Source: Myrica gale (Eukaryota > Streptophyta > Magnoliopsida > Fagales > Myricaceae). From it: a DNA stretch of 64,000 nucleotides. The notes beneath the pieces were generated by a model that did no database searches, was not told the DNA's origin, and saw nothing but the letters and a program-made list of their open reading frames with translations. Of the stretch, positions 22,200 through 34,574 are shown piece after piece; the stretch's first letter is position 1; each line of letters starts with the position of its first letter. The translations under genes and the position numbers were made by a program. The stretch lies in contig OZ005620.1 in the NCBI GenBank assembly GCA_963930655.1, positions 15,753,001 through 15,817,000 of the forward strand. The letters are read 5' to 3'.

Positions 22200-24573
22200 C
22201 AAACACCATTATTCAAAATAAATTTGATACCCTGCTTCATCAAAGGCATTAGTAGAGAGTAAATTAATGCGAATAGCAACAAAAGTTTTAGCCAAAAATC
22301 TGAATCTCACTAAGTCATATGCTTTGAGTAAGTCCACTTTCAGAGTACATCTCGGTGTACCCTTGTTTCGATGATAACATCTGAATAATTCTTGCACTAA
22401 TAAAAAATAATTGTACTACTCTTATAACCAAGTCCTAAATAGTAGGCCATGTACCTTTAAGAACCTCGGATTGAACCCATCAGGAATGAAGACTTTGTTC
22501 TGCTTAATAGAAAAGATTATTTTAATTTTGTTACCTATGACATCTTTCACAAGTTCGTCTTTTTGCTCTTCATTTAGTCTGGCCTGTATAGCTCTTTAAA
22601 TCGGACCATTATCAACATGAAAGAGATCCCTATCATTGTTGTTGAATATACACATGTGAGAGGGCAAAAATATTATCCAACTTTGGAAAGAATTTATATG
22701 TATAGCTCGTTAATATAACATATAGGGATGCCACTCAACCTAAAATCTTAAGTTAATAGATTTGCGTCCAACTATGCTATAATAACCACCCAAACTTATA
22801 ACTTTTGTTCAATGTGAGACAATATTTTTACCCTCTCACACATGTATATTCAATAATTCCCCCCTTACGTGTGAGTCGACCACCACATTAATCCACTTCT
22901 CCTTCAGAGGAAGTGTTTTTTTTACAACTTATTTTTCAGATCATCTTGACTATTCGAGAGAATATCTCATCAAATTCAATCCCTTTCTTCTAACCGAAAC
23001 TTTTTACCAGCAATCGAGCTTTATACTAGACTAGTTTTTCACCATCTTTATTTAGCTTCAACAACTATTTATTTTTCAACACCTTCTTGCCTTTAGGAAG
23101 CTCCACAACCTCATAAGTTTCATTCCTCTACAAAGAATTCATCTCGTACTGCATAGCCTATAGCTCTGCTTGTCCTTTTGAGATTGCTCTTCCTGAAAGC
23201 TTTATGAGGTAACCACCCACACTTTATAATTTCTTTCCATTGTAGGACAACATTTTCCTCTCACGTGTATATATTCAACAGTTGCCTCAAAGCCTTTTGA
23301 AGTAACTAATAGCTTTCTCACCTAATCCTTATGCTCATCCATTGCCACTTCAGCATTTGTCTCAAAAGTAGTGATCTTAGAGCAGTCCTAGAAAATTTTC
23401 ACGTCCTTGAAAGAGAATCATGTGTACACATCCCCAAGATTGAGCCAATTCACTTACAATTCTACCAATAAAACTCTTTCTCCTCTCGTCTTAACGTTTC
23501 ATACTCAAGAACCAATCCTTCTCTTTTGCATATGTCATGAGACCATTGAGATTCACCTAGAGTTGTTCTTAAGCCTCTTCCATGATCTACTTTGCTTGCT
23601 ACATTCTCCCTTCAATATTTGAGAAAAATTCTTTATTGAAAGCCCTTAGCCTCTATTTAACTCTCTTTCCACACCTCATCTAAGAAAATCTGGGTGATGT
23701 GTTCAAAAATTGAAGAATTTGGAAGGCTTTTTCTTCGCAAGCCTTCAAATCTTAACAGAGATTGCAGCATTGTCAGAAATGCCAACCGGATTAAATACAA
23801 TACTTGAAGCACCAAAGATGTCATTCCATGTTTTATTGATAATATCTCTCTACAGTTTCCTCATTATCGAGCCCTCTTCTCTTCGATTAGACCATGTTAA
23901 TCTATGTCCTCTTAACCTCAAATCCACCAATTCAGCATGAACTCATCTAAATCTTTGTTTTAGATTGCCATTGCTAAGAACCATCTCATGCTTCCTCCCT
24001 AGTACGCACTGCTTTGAAGTCTCTCATCACTAGTCATGGGATCAAAAAGCTTATCCATAGTTTATGCCTATTTTCTTAACCAGTATCTCCATAAATCATA
24101 AATAACTAAGATATAGGCAACTCCACTTTCTATCTAGGTCCTCCATCATACAATGTAGTGCTTGATTACTAGACCTAACCATTGACACTCTTAACAATTC
24201 ACTAGATGCCACCCAAATTCTTTCTCGTAGATCAGAATCACCATAGTTGTCCAAAACAATATCGAACTTCTCGCAATATTTTTTTGAATGCTAGGCTTGT
24301 TTACTTCCTTTCTCACTTTTCCATGCTTAAGAGGGTTATTCAGACCCTTGATATTCTAAACTCCAAAATCATGATTTAAAAAACAAAAGTTTAAAATGTT
24401 CAAAACGAGAGGGAACATTTCCCTCTTACCTTTATCCCCCCAAGATAACCATAGAGTGTTCCACCTTTGTTCCTCTCCTAATTACTTGCCTTCTTATCCT
24501 AGTTATATCTCCCTAGAGAATCTTACTAACCAATGATACGTCCTTGCTTCTACCACTCATATATAGCTCCATC
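22200..24573 (-). pseudogene. Decayed L1-type LINE ORF2 (endonuclease and reverse transcriptase)
   Basis: On the minus strand, 22209-22397 encodes QELFRCYHRNKG and CTLKVDLLKAYD, matching the plant LINE reverse-transcriptase block (CxLKVDLxKAFDSV). Upstream on the same strand, about 23700-24010, broken frames give AVRTREEA, VDLRLRGHRLTWSNRREEGS and FNPVGISD, the C-terminal part of the apurinic-type endonuclease domain. The order EN then RT on the minus strand is correct for ORF2. Many stops and frameshifts are present. The hAT element at 24582 probably cut into its 5' part. Confidence 0.7.
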
Positions 24574-24581
24574 CTTCTGTT

Positions 24582-25625
24582 CAGGGGCGTCTCTGAGCAT
24601 TGGCAGCCAAGGTGGTTGCCTACGCCCCCAAAATAGGAAGGCTCCCAACTTCCTATTTTGCTTAATATTTAATAGGCCCTCAATTTAAATATTTTAACTT
24701 ACCAATAGGAAAAAAAATAAGTCTCAAAATATCCATTAAACTTTTTGAAATTCTCATTTAATACAAAGAAAAACATAATTCAAAATTTCAAAGAAGATGA
24801 CTTCCAACTTTAAAATTCAAAAAAGACTATTGGACTTCCAATTTTAAAATTGACGAAAAAAGACTATCGGACTTCCAACTTTTAGCCGTTTCTTAATTCT
24901 TATTTTATCCCTACTTTCATTATTCTCCTCACCAAGGTTTCCTTATCTTTATACTCTGAACGCTTACCCTTCATTCATTATAGCTCACTTCTCAATTGAT
25001 GTCCTACTTTCACTCTTCTGTTCAACATTTTTTCTTATTTTTCTACTGTGAACATCATATCCTTCCTTCTTTCTAGCTAACTTTCAAGTGTTGATTCAAT
25101 TTCAAAATCTCAAAGCCTACCGTAGCCCTCTTCTTCCTCACAGGTGTTATTATTCTAACCTTTCAACTTTTAAATTAGTTTTATCCTTTTATTTTATATC
25201 TTTTGTAGCTATCACTTTTTTAGCAGGAGAAAATTGAGAATTTAATATTAAGTTGAGTACCGTATAGTTTTTATTTTAAATTTCTATTTGTGTTGATAGA
25301 AAATAGGAATCAAGATATGAAACATAAAAAAAAACGAAATTGTGGAAATAAAATTTTCAAAACGAAAACTAATAAAATCATATCTAAGATCTACTATGAC
25401 GCAAAAAGATTAAATATATTACCTATATTATCACTTGAAAATAATCTATTGACAAATCTTGAATACAATACCTTGATAAATAATTTTGCATCTCAAAGAG
25501 TAAGAAGAATAATTGTTAACTAAAATTTATTGATATTTTATATTTTAATATAATAATTTATTATTTATTATAAAAAAAAACCTCTTTTTATGGTTTCGCC
25601 TACATTTATGTTAGGGATGGCCCTG
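24582..25625 (+). mobile_element. Short hAT transposon with transposase C-terminal relic
   Basis: Ends are CAGGGGCGTC and the inverse of CAGGGCCATC, typical hAT termini. Flanking octamers are CTTCTGTT (24574-24581) and CTTCTATT (25626-25633), an 8-bp duplication with one change. Inside, only the 3' end of a transposase gene remains. At about 1.04 kb it is a deletion derivative. Confidence 0.8.
25290..25523 (+). pseudogene. hAT transposase C-terminal fragment
   Basis: The frame has no native ATG (it opens at GTG). It contains RLNILPILSLENNLLTNLEY, then NTLINNFASQRVRRI. This resembles the end of the dimerisation region of plant hAT transposases (RLNxLAILSIEN..., then INDFASxKARK). The catalytic RNase H-like part is absent. 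Confidence 0.65.
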
Positions 25626-25633
25626 CTTCTATT

Positions 25634-28600
25634 AATTTGTTCAACTCTAACAGGAACCAATTCATTCCCAATAGAGATGTGTCAATTAGTACAATTAGTG
25701 GCTCCACCGTAGTTCCATTTTCGGCTGGGAGTTGTCCCACCTCATTGTCGGTTACGTTCTGCAAGAACTATTTCCTTCCCTTCATTTTTCTTCCTTTTGA
25801 CTTCGACCCGCTCTTCTCTTCTTTTTCTCTCAAACGTAACACCCACTCTTTTCTGTTTTTGGCTTGCGTCTGCAGGCTTCAACCTTTTTTTTCTCTCCCT
25901 GGCTCTCTTGTGGTAGCAAAAGTTGCCCGATTTGTTTGTTTAATTCTTTCCACATACTAAGCCCGGTTTTGGCATAATTAGTAGGTTGGACGCCCACAAC
26001 ACTTCAGACCCTTAAAATAAGACCTTCCTTACTTACCTCGTGGCTTAATATTTCCTCTCTTTGTAACTTGGCGGGAAAAGGGACAAGTACTACAACCCTT
26101 CCTTTAATAATTTAAAAGACACAAATTTTTTATTAAAAAAATTAATGGAGACAAAAGAAGTATATTATATAGTCAAAAAAGGGGCATATGGGAATATTAT
26201 CTATTTGTGACACGGAGTGACGCGCATTATTCACCAAAAAAAAAGAGACTAATTTTAAAGTTGAACCGGCCTGCCCCCTAACTATTGGGAGATACTTATT
26301 CTGTGGAGGGCAGTTGTTCCTCTCATGTAAGATAAATGCAGTACTTTTACTTGCATGATACATCTATTCTATCAACGATGCCATATTGTACCTTATTCAT
26401 GATCTTCAGACCTAACTAAATGCTACATTTGATGGCAACAAATTATCGGGGAATATTTCCTAGCTAGAAAAGGGAATGAAATTATGGATGATCGTAGAAC
26501 TCCAGAAGTTAGATGTCTTCAATGCGTTACAGCCATGAGACTAGTCTTTACCAAAAGTGATCCCAAAACAAAAAACAGAAAGAAAAAAAAATCACCGAAA
26601 GATCGATGTGGAAAACCTGAAATTCTCAGAACTCGATCTTCTAAGCATTTTATGGTACGTACGTGATCTTGTCTTCCTAAATAGGACGCGACCTTGCATG
26701 CAGAATTTTCAAACAGGTTTCAGGATAAATGATTCTTCATGTCGCGCTTATGGTCGATGAACTTCGCGATGTTTAATTTTGTGGACTAAAACGAACGTGT
26801 TCATTTGGGAATCGATTGGCCGGGGGGGATATATAAAGCATGAAAGAACAATATATAGCGCATATATGTTATCTTCTGTTGGTCACGAAATGCATGGGGA
26901 AAGCTGTAGGCCAGAAGCACACAGAAGGGAACACACAAGAAAACTAGACCAGTAGTAGTTTACGCTTTGAGACAGATGAACTGAACGTACAACATGCAAC
27001 CTAGCTCATGATTCATGAAATACTCTTTAAGAAGCATAAACTAATCAACATTTGTACTACATATGCATATAGAGACCCCTGTCATGTTACTTTTCTTTTC
27101 TGTGCATGCATGTAAGTCTAAGTGGCCAGAAGTATTTTGGGTGGAGGGGGCCAGAGGGTGTTACAACAAAACTATATATATATATATATAAACAATTTAG
27201 ATCAAGATAAAAGGTAGCTAGAGGGCACAAATTAAAATTATATTATTATATATCTTTATAAATAAATACGTTAAAAATTATGTATTAAATAATTGCAGAT
27301 AAAGTGGCGTTGAAGACAGCGTAGGATAAAAAAGCAAATCGGCATATGAGGATATGTGTATGGGAATGTCTTGACAACTAGAGGAAAAGAAGTTGTATTA
27401 TTTGCTCCTAATTCAACATTCACTTAAAAGAGATTATCTATAAATCCAGTGCGATATATATGCCAAAGTTTCCACTAAGGAAAGGATAAAAAAAATGTAA
27501 TCTAGCTAGGTGTGTGTCATCAAATGAAATATGGGTATATTAATTATTGCTGGGGAATCCTGTCCTCTTATAATAATTGAATGGCTAAGGTGCAGAAATG
27601 TTTGGTGCTTCGATCTCTGAGTAAAATACAATTATTAAGGAATTAATTCGTCTATTCCATAAGATCGATGAATTATTTCTGGAATCATGCATCATCTTAT
27701 TCTTATCATGAGATCAGTAGACTACAGTTATGTAAATTAATTACAATGTAAATAGGAGTGAGCATGTTTGAATCAAATTTTTTAATTAAGTATATCTTGT
27801 TAGCAAAGGGATCAAGGAATAAATCGCTCCCCCGCAACACTCTGAGGCGGGCTAGCTACATGATATTCTCAAACAAGAGACTCAAGCTTTCTGGAGCACT
27901 TATATATATAAGAAATTTAGAAAAAGGTTGTCCTTTATATATATGCAGGATAGTCAAATATTAATTAATAGTTGAAAATAAATTAATTGGATATACTAAT
28001 TAAGAGGTACGAAGAATTTTATGTTAAATATTTAACTATCCAAAAAAATTAAAATTAAAATTTTCCTCATTTTCTGATCAAATGCAAAATTGTTAATTAA
28101 TCGAGTGTTTGTTGGTATATTATTTTTTGTAAGTCATATATACGACTAATTCATTTAGTCTTAATTTGTTGTGATCTAGACAATATCGTAAACAGGCTTA
28201 ATTTTACAAATATATTTTTTTATAATAAATTATTGATTATATTCTAAAAACAACGTCGTATGCATTAGACAAAAAAAATTAAGTGATTCCCCATCTCATC
28301 ATCAAGAATAAAAAAAATAAAATAAAGGAATTAGAAACTAGCTAGTTTTAGGTTAAAAAGTCAACTCTGATCTATTATTCCTTGTAATTCTCTTTATTCC
28401 ATAAAAAATATCCGTTATAGTTTCATCACTAATTACTTCCCATTTTTATGCAAAATTACCACTCTTGACCTTCATTTAATTCTTTTTTTTTGCGCTAATT
28501 AATTACCTACAGAGTCTTGAACCAGTATAAATTATCTCTCTGTAATTATATGTCTTTTCTTAAGTTAATGCTAATTGTAATTGTTCTTGTGGGATTTTAT

Positions 28601-29903
28601 TGCTATATCCAGATTTATTTTATTTCTGGGGTACGATCTTTCAACATTATTCCTTCAGGGTCCCTCTTAGACATTAATCAAGAGCTGACCCTGCTCCTCT
28701 GTTTCTGGTAGCAGTAGCTTTGGTAACATTTCATGCGAAATTTTAGTAAAATACACAACAATCAAACTTGAAGCTGTTCTTGCATTCTACTATTTGATCA
28801 AACAAAATGAATTTTGACTCCCTCTTTTCTCAATGCCACTATTTTGAGAGCAACAAAACAGGGTACTCAGAATCTGTCACGTCTAATGAACAAGCTACTC
28901 AGGCCATGCATACTGATTCTGCAAAGAATTAGTCAGTAGTTTTGTTCTCTGTAGTCAGTTACTTTGTCCCATTTTATTTAGTACTCAACTATATGGCCTA
29001 ATATTTCCAGATAATGTTATTACAATCTAATCCAAATTGCAATATCAGAAATGCCTCCAGACTCAGCAAAGGTTATATGCAGAAGAAGTGAACAGAATTG
29101 AGCTCTCCCCCAATCCTTGGCATAATTTAAGAATATACCCTCACAGGCTCACATAATAGTTTATGTTCTAAATCTCTCATTCTTCATCTTTTTCTGCCCT
29201 GCCCTGCACTGCACTGCTATCTATGGGACATCAATCTGCCTTAAAGTGGACAGATCGGAGCTTTCCCTCCATTCTTCTTGTAACTTCATATATTCACCTC
29301 CGTTCCTTCGAATAATCCAACATATATGTTAGGATTACTTTCCTTCTTCCTCTCTCCTGCTCTTCTATGGAAGGTGGGCACTCCCCTAATTTCCCCCATC
29401 ATTCTACGCTACATATTTCCACCCCCTTTCTATCTCTCTTAGTAATACAGTGTTTACCCATGATGTGGTATATATTTTGCATGCTGGAAGGTCTATGAGG
29501 GAATCCTCAGCTTAGCATAGCCCCTTTAAGAGTGCGTGTTTCAAATCTGTCAATGTCAAGTTCATTACCTTATTAGAGACAAACGTGGATGGAGAGAGAG
29601 AGGGGGGGCTTATACTTTTCTGCAATGCACTCTCATACCTAAAAATTAAAGGGCAAAAAGTCTTGCCAGCCCATTCTCAGTCCAAACAAATTGCATCATA
29701 TAAAATTTTGGATGATTTAGCATGTGGGTGTCCCTGCTTTATTTCTCTAAATCTACACCGTTCAAACAACTCCCCTTACCCTATTAATACCCCGTCCTCA
29801 TTTCATTTTTGTCCCATCCCCTTCCTCTTCTTTGACAATCACCAAACTCCTCTGCTCACATCCTCTGCATTACACTGCAAGGATCTCCCTTTTCATGTCT
29901 ACA
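25634..29903. other. Intergenic region upstream of the NPF gene
   Basis: I see no convincing gene. It is AT-rich, with a TA microsatellite near 27175-27190 and pyrimidine-rich tracts at 29160-29420. The last 300 bp must hold the NPF promoter and leader, but I cannot place a TATA box with confidence. Confidence 0.45.
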
Positions 29904-32900
29904 ATGGCTTGCTTAGAGCTGTGTAAAGAGGTGAGCTAAAGTTCCATACTGTATCCCTTTTTCTCGAGATGAACAGTGTCATTTTATGTTCCTACCTCTT
30001 TCTATCTCTCTTTCCCCAAAGCACCTACTGTACTCTTGCATGTCCCATCTATCTTAAATATTTTGGTTCTAGAAGAAGAATTGCACAAAATTTTAGTGTG
30101 ATGATGATAACAACATCAATTATAATTTCTAAGTTCGATTAAATTTTCCTTTGTTTGTATAGAACGCGCAGTTCAAGTTCAAAGAAGAGCGAGAAGAATG
30201 CACTCTTGATGGAAGTGTTGATTTGCACGGCCGCCCAGCAATCAGAGCAAAATCTGGACGATGGGTTGCTGGAATTATCATACTTCGTAAGCTTCATGAT
30301 AATAGTTTACATAAACATGACATCTTAGTTTATCTGCCTCATCATAGAGACATTAGGATTGTCCATCCCATCTTTTAGCTGGTGTGCCTAAATTTCACTC
30401 CTACAGAATGTTGAATACGGTGGTTCATACCTTGTTCTGCTCTGTTTTTATTTCCTTCCATTTTCTTCTACTTATGAGAGTTATTACACCGTCACTCCCA
30501 AAGATCCTCTGCTTTTTCCAGGCGGAGACAGTTTTAGCATATCCTGCCTGCCAAGTATTATCGATGCATGACAGGGAATATCTATCCTGTTTCTATTGCT
30601 TAATCACAACGCACTTCAGAATTTATAGACACCCATACATACATATCTAAATATAACATTCATGTATATGAGCGTCGACTCCTACAAATTTTAGGGGCGG
30701 TTTCAGGACCAATAACATTTAAGACTTTCATCGAGTGAGGTGAGATTTTTGTCTGGGCGTAACCTACTCAGATAAGCAGTTACAAAAGGTGTTTTATTGA
30801 TAAGGACTCCTTGTTACCACCGAAGTATCCCCCGATAAGGACAATATGAATAAACGAAGGTCGGGTACAGTACTCTGAAAGCTTGAGCAACCAGGTGTTG
30901 CTCCCTTGTTAAATGCAGAGCTTTAAGCCAGCTTAACCCTCGTAACTTTAGAGTAAGAGATAGGAACTCCTCCTGGGCTTTCCCCACCGTCTAGAGTACT
31001 AGACGACATGCCTTTCTATGTCCACAGAAAGAAAGAAAGAAAGAAAGAAAGACAGACAGACAGACAGAGAGAGGACGAAAAGGAGAGCCTGGAAAACAGA
31101 AGAGGAGATGAGGAAAGCATACGTATAAGGTAAGACGTGCCCGACTCGTAATCACTGCCTTGATTTTGCATGAGGCGAGTCTTTTCCACGTGTCCTTCGT
31201 CACAAACTTACATGAGGAAATGCATGAGACTGAAAACCAAAAGCCAAGCCCACTTCACCCTCACGTGACTTTCGCACCTGGTCCTGTACTCCACCTTCTT
31301 AGCCCAAAAACCGAAAAAAATCCAGAAAAAAAAAAAAACAAACCGAAGGAAAAGATAGATCAGAGGAAGGAAAGAAAAAGATCCAGAAGAGTAGAAGGTT
31401 ATGAAAGAAAGAAAGGATCCAATTAGGGAGACATTTAGTGCTTAGTGGACACACAAGCGTACGTTAAAAATACACCACTGAAGCACTGAAATGTTGGACC
31501 AAAAGTGAAGAGAGTATTAAACAAGAAAAAGATCGCCAGGGAACCTTTATAGCAAAAAAAAAGATCGCCGGGAACCTAGATAAAGGCGAAGGATTACACC
31601 TTCAGTTTCTTTGGAAATTATATATATGTGCTACATGAGGTTCTGAGAAAGTATTTTGAATAATTTTAAACTCTGTTTTTGCTTTGGTGGACGAGTCTCT
31701 GTATTTGCTTTGGTGGATGAGTGTTTCTTTTTTCCTGCTTTTTTGTTTTGGCGTGAAAATATTAGGGGTCCCACCCTCCAAACTAGTGGCAGTCCTTTGT
31801 ATGAAAGTTTGGTCATCAAGAAGATTAGAGGGCTAAAATTTTCTTTCTTCTCTTCTGTAGTGCTAAATTTAAAATTGACTCAAACGTGTGGCTTTTGTTC
31901 GGTTTACCCCTTCACAGTACCCATGAAACATCCCTCTAACTGGCCAAGGATTTAATGACACGAAAATCACTCGCATCGAGTATTAGTGGATCTCTAGATA
32001 CATGCCACTACAATATGTACTGGTCAAGTTTGAGTGCACGTAGGTAGTTAGTAACTTTTAGGCATCCAATTTGGTTTCATTATGATTGAAGACTTCCTTT
32101 GGACTGTTTCTCAGAATCTTGAAGCAACACCGCAGATGATTTTTCAAGATCCTCCTGGTGTAAGATCAATGGATGACACTATTTGACCTTAACCTGGGAT
32201 AAAACCCACGATGTCTTTTTCCTCTGCTAAGAACATAATGGAGAGATGTTGACAATTGAATCTTGTTTGGTTCTGCTAAACAGTATTCACAACTAAGATA
32301 ACGCAGACCCTCAAAATTCGACATCTCCTACCTTAAAATATCCAGAAAAAAGCTTCTCTTTAAGCATAATATATCGTATTCGAGGTTTGCTGTTTAAATT
32401 CTCTGATCTGAGACACTCTCATTGCGAATTTGATACCTTTCATTAATATACAGATATAGCTTCTAACTTTGTGTTTTCGTTGATTACCTCAACAGTAAAC
32501 CAAGGCCTGGCTACCCTAGCATTTTTTGGAGTGGGAGTGAACCTGGTGTTGTTCCTGACCAGGGTTTTACAGCAAAACAATGCCGATGCTGCTAACAGTG
32601 TGAGCAAATGGACTGGCACAGTCTACATCTTCTCTCTGGTTGGTGCTTTCCTTAGTGATTCGTACTGGGGAAGATATAAAACTTGTGCCATATTCCAGCT
32701 CATCTTCGTAGTAGTGAGTATCCTGAATTTGCTATTTTTGAAGTCTCCTGTTCATTTATCTTTTTGTTTACAAATTCCTGGACTCGAGCGGGATTCAAAA
32801 GAGAATTCACGAGTATTTGTATGACCATCCTTATGGTACCTTTGTTCATTTGGTGACAGGGTTTGATATCATTGTCACTTTCATCCTATATCTTCTTGGT

Positions 32901-34574
32901 CAGACCTAGAGGCTGTGGGGATGGACACACTCCATGCGGTACACATTCAAGCATGGAGACTGGATTATTTTACTTCTCTATCTACCTTGTTGCCCTGGGA
33001 AATGGAGGGTATCAACCAAATATTGCTACATTTGGGGCTGATCAGTTTGACGAGGACGACCCCAAGGAGGGAAGCTCAAAGGTGGCCTTTTTTAGCTACT
33101 TCTACCTGGCTCTAAACCTTGGCTCCCTCTTCTCAAACACAATACTGGTATACTTTGAGGACGAGGGGATGTGGGCTCTAGGATTTTGGGTGTCTACCGG
33201 GTCTGCCTTTGCAGCACTGGTCTTGTTTCTTGTTGGGAGCCCAAGGTACAGGCACTTCAGGCCAACTGGCAACCCCATCTCCAGGTTTTGCCAGGTCGTA
33301 GTTTCTGCAGCCAAGAAATGGAGGCTCGAGATGCCACCAAGTGCAGAGGGCTTGTACAGTGCAGACGGAAAAGAATCTTCCAGCAATGGAAGTAGAAGGA
33401 TACTCCACACCCATGGATTCAAGTTAAGTATAACAATATAAACATTGACATATAATTCGCCTATTCGGCACATAATAGTTGACTAAAGGTCCTCAAATTC
33501 CTTATATACTTGTGGTTTCAAACTGTACAGCAGGAGATATAAAATTTAAATTAATTTTAATCCCTAAACCCTTAACGGACCAACTTGGTCTTCCAATATT
33601 CAAGCTGGGAACCCTAATCGTTCTAAAATACTATTGCCAAACCAACCAAACAAGTGTTATGGTTGTTCATTATGGTGATATCTCATATTCATCTATGTTG
33701 TAGGTTCTTGGATAGGGCAGCATTTATCACCTCAAGGGATTTTGAAGGCCAGAAACAAGGAATTCGCAACCCATGGCGTCTTTGCCCAATTACCCAAGTG
33801 GAAGAAGTCAAATGCATTCTGAGACTACTCCCAATTTGGCTCTGCACCATAATCTATTCAGTGGTGTTCACACAAATGGCCTCTCTCTTTGTTGAGCAAG
33901 GTGCCGCCATGAAAACTACAATCTCAAACTTCCGAATTCCAGCTGCAAGCATGTCTAGCTTTGACATTCTAAGTGTAGCAGCTTTTATCTTCATCTACCG
34001 GCGAGTTCTTGATCCATTTGTGGGAAGAATCAAGAAATCAGGTTCCAAGGGGCTTACTGAGCTTCAGAGAATGGGCGTCGGGCTTGTCATAGCAGTGTTG
34101 GCAATGGTGTCAGCTGGGTTACTGGAGTGCTATAGACTGAAGTACGCAATAAAAGACTGCACACACTGCGAAGGGGCAAGCTCCCTGAGCATCTTTTGGC
34201 AAATTCCTCAGTACGCATTTATTGGAGCTTCTGAAGTATTTATGTATGTAGGCCAGTTGGAATTTTTCAATGCCCAGACACCAGATGGGTTAAAGAGCTT
34301 TGGCAGTGCACTTTGCATGGCATCTATCTCGCTCGGGAACTATGTGAGTAGCTTGCTCGTGAGTATGGTTATGAAAATCTCGACTGAGGATCATATGCCC
34401 GGATGGATCCCAGGAAATCTCAACAAAGGTCACCTGGACAGGTTCTACTTCCTCTTAGCCGCCTTGACCACAGTAGATTTGGTTGCATATATTTGTTGTG
34501 CTAAGTGGTACAAGTCTATCAAGATGGAAGGAAGATTCGAAGAGAGAGACGAGACTGATGACTCTGAAGTCTGA
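29904..34574 (+). CDS. NPF7.3: NPF7.3/NRT1.5-type transporter (NRT1/PTR family), 5 exons
   Basis: Exons: 29904-29930, 30163-30286, 32496-32713, 32860-33422, 33704-34574, all with GT-AG introns and consistent phase, giving about 600 residues (the Arabidopsis protein is about 614). The protein begins MACLELCKE and has a PTR2/MFS fold with about twelve membrane segments and a hydrophilic loop near the middle. Diagnostic blocks are FFGVGVNLVLFLTRVLQQNN, NGGYQPNIATFGADQFDEDD, NTILVYFEDEGMWALGFW and LDRAAFITSRD. The usual first-helix ExxER proton-coupling motif is replaced by QGLAT (in NQGLATLAFFG), as known for NPF7. Arabidopsis NPF7.3 loads nitrate or potassium into root xylem at the pericycle plasma membrane; that role is by homology. 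Intron 2 is 2.2 kb. Confidence 0.92.
31026..31072 (+). repeat. (GAAA)n(GACA)n microsatellite in NPF intron 2
   Basis: About five GAAA units followed by about four GACA units and a GA tail. It makes a spurious Ser/Leu/Phe ORF on the minus strand. Confidence 0.85.

Noticed and set aside
29585..29926. 113-residue ORF overlapping NPF exon 1
   Set aside because: Different frame from the MACLELCKE start, lies in the leader, no similarity to a known protein.
31160..31426. Basic ORF in NPF intron 2
   Set aside because: A-rich intron sequence and low complexity; no conserved domain.
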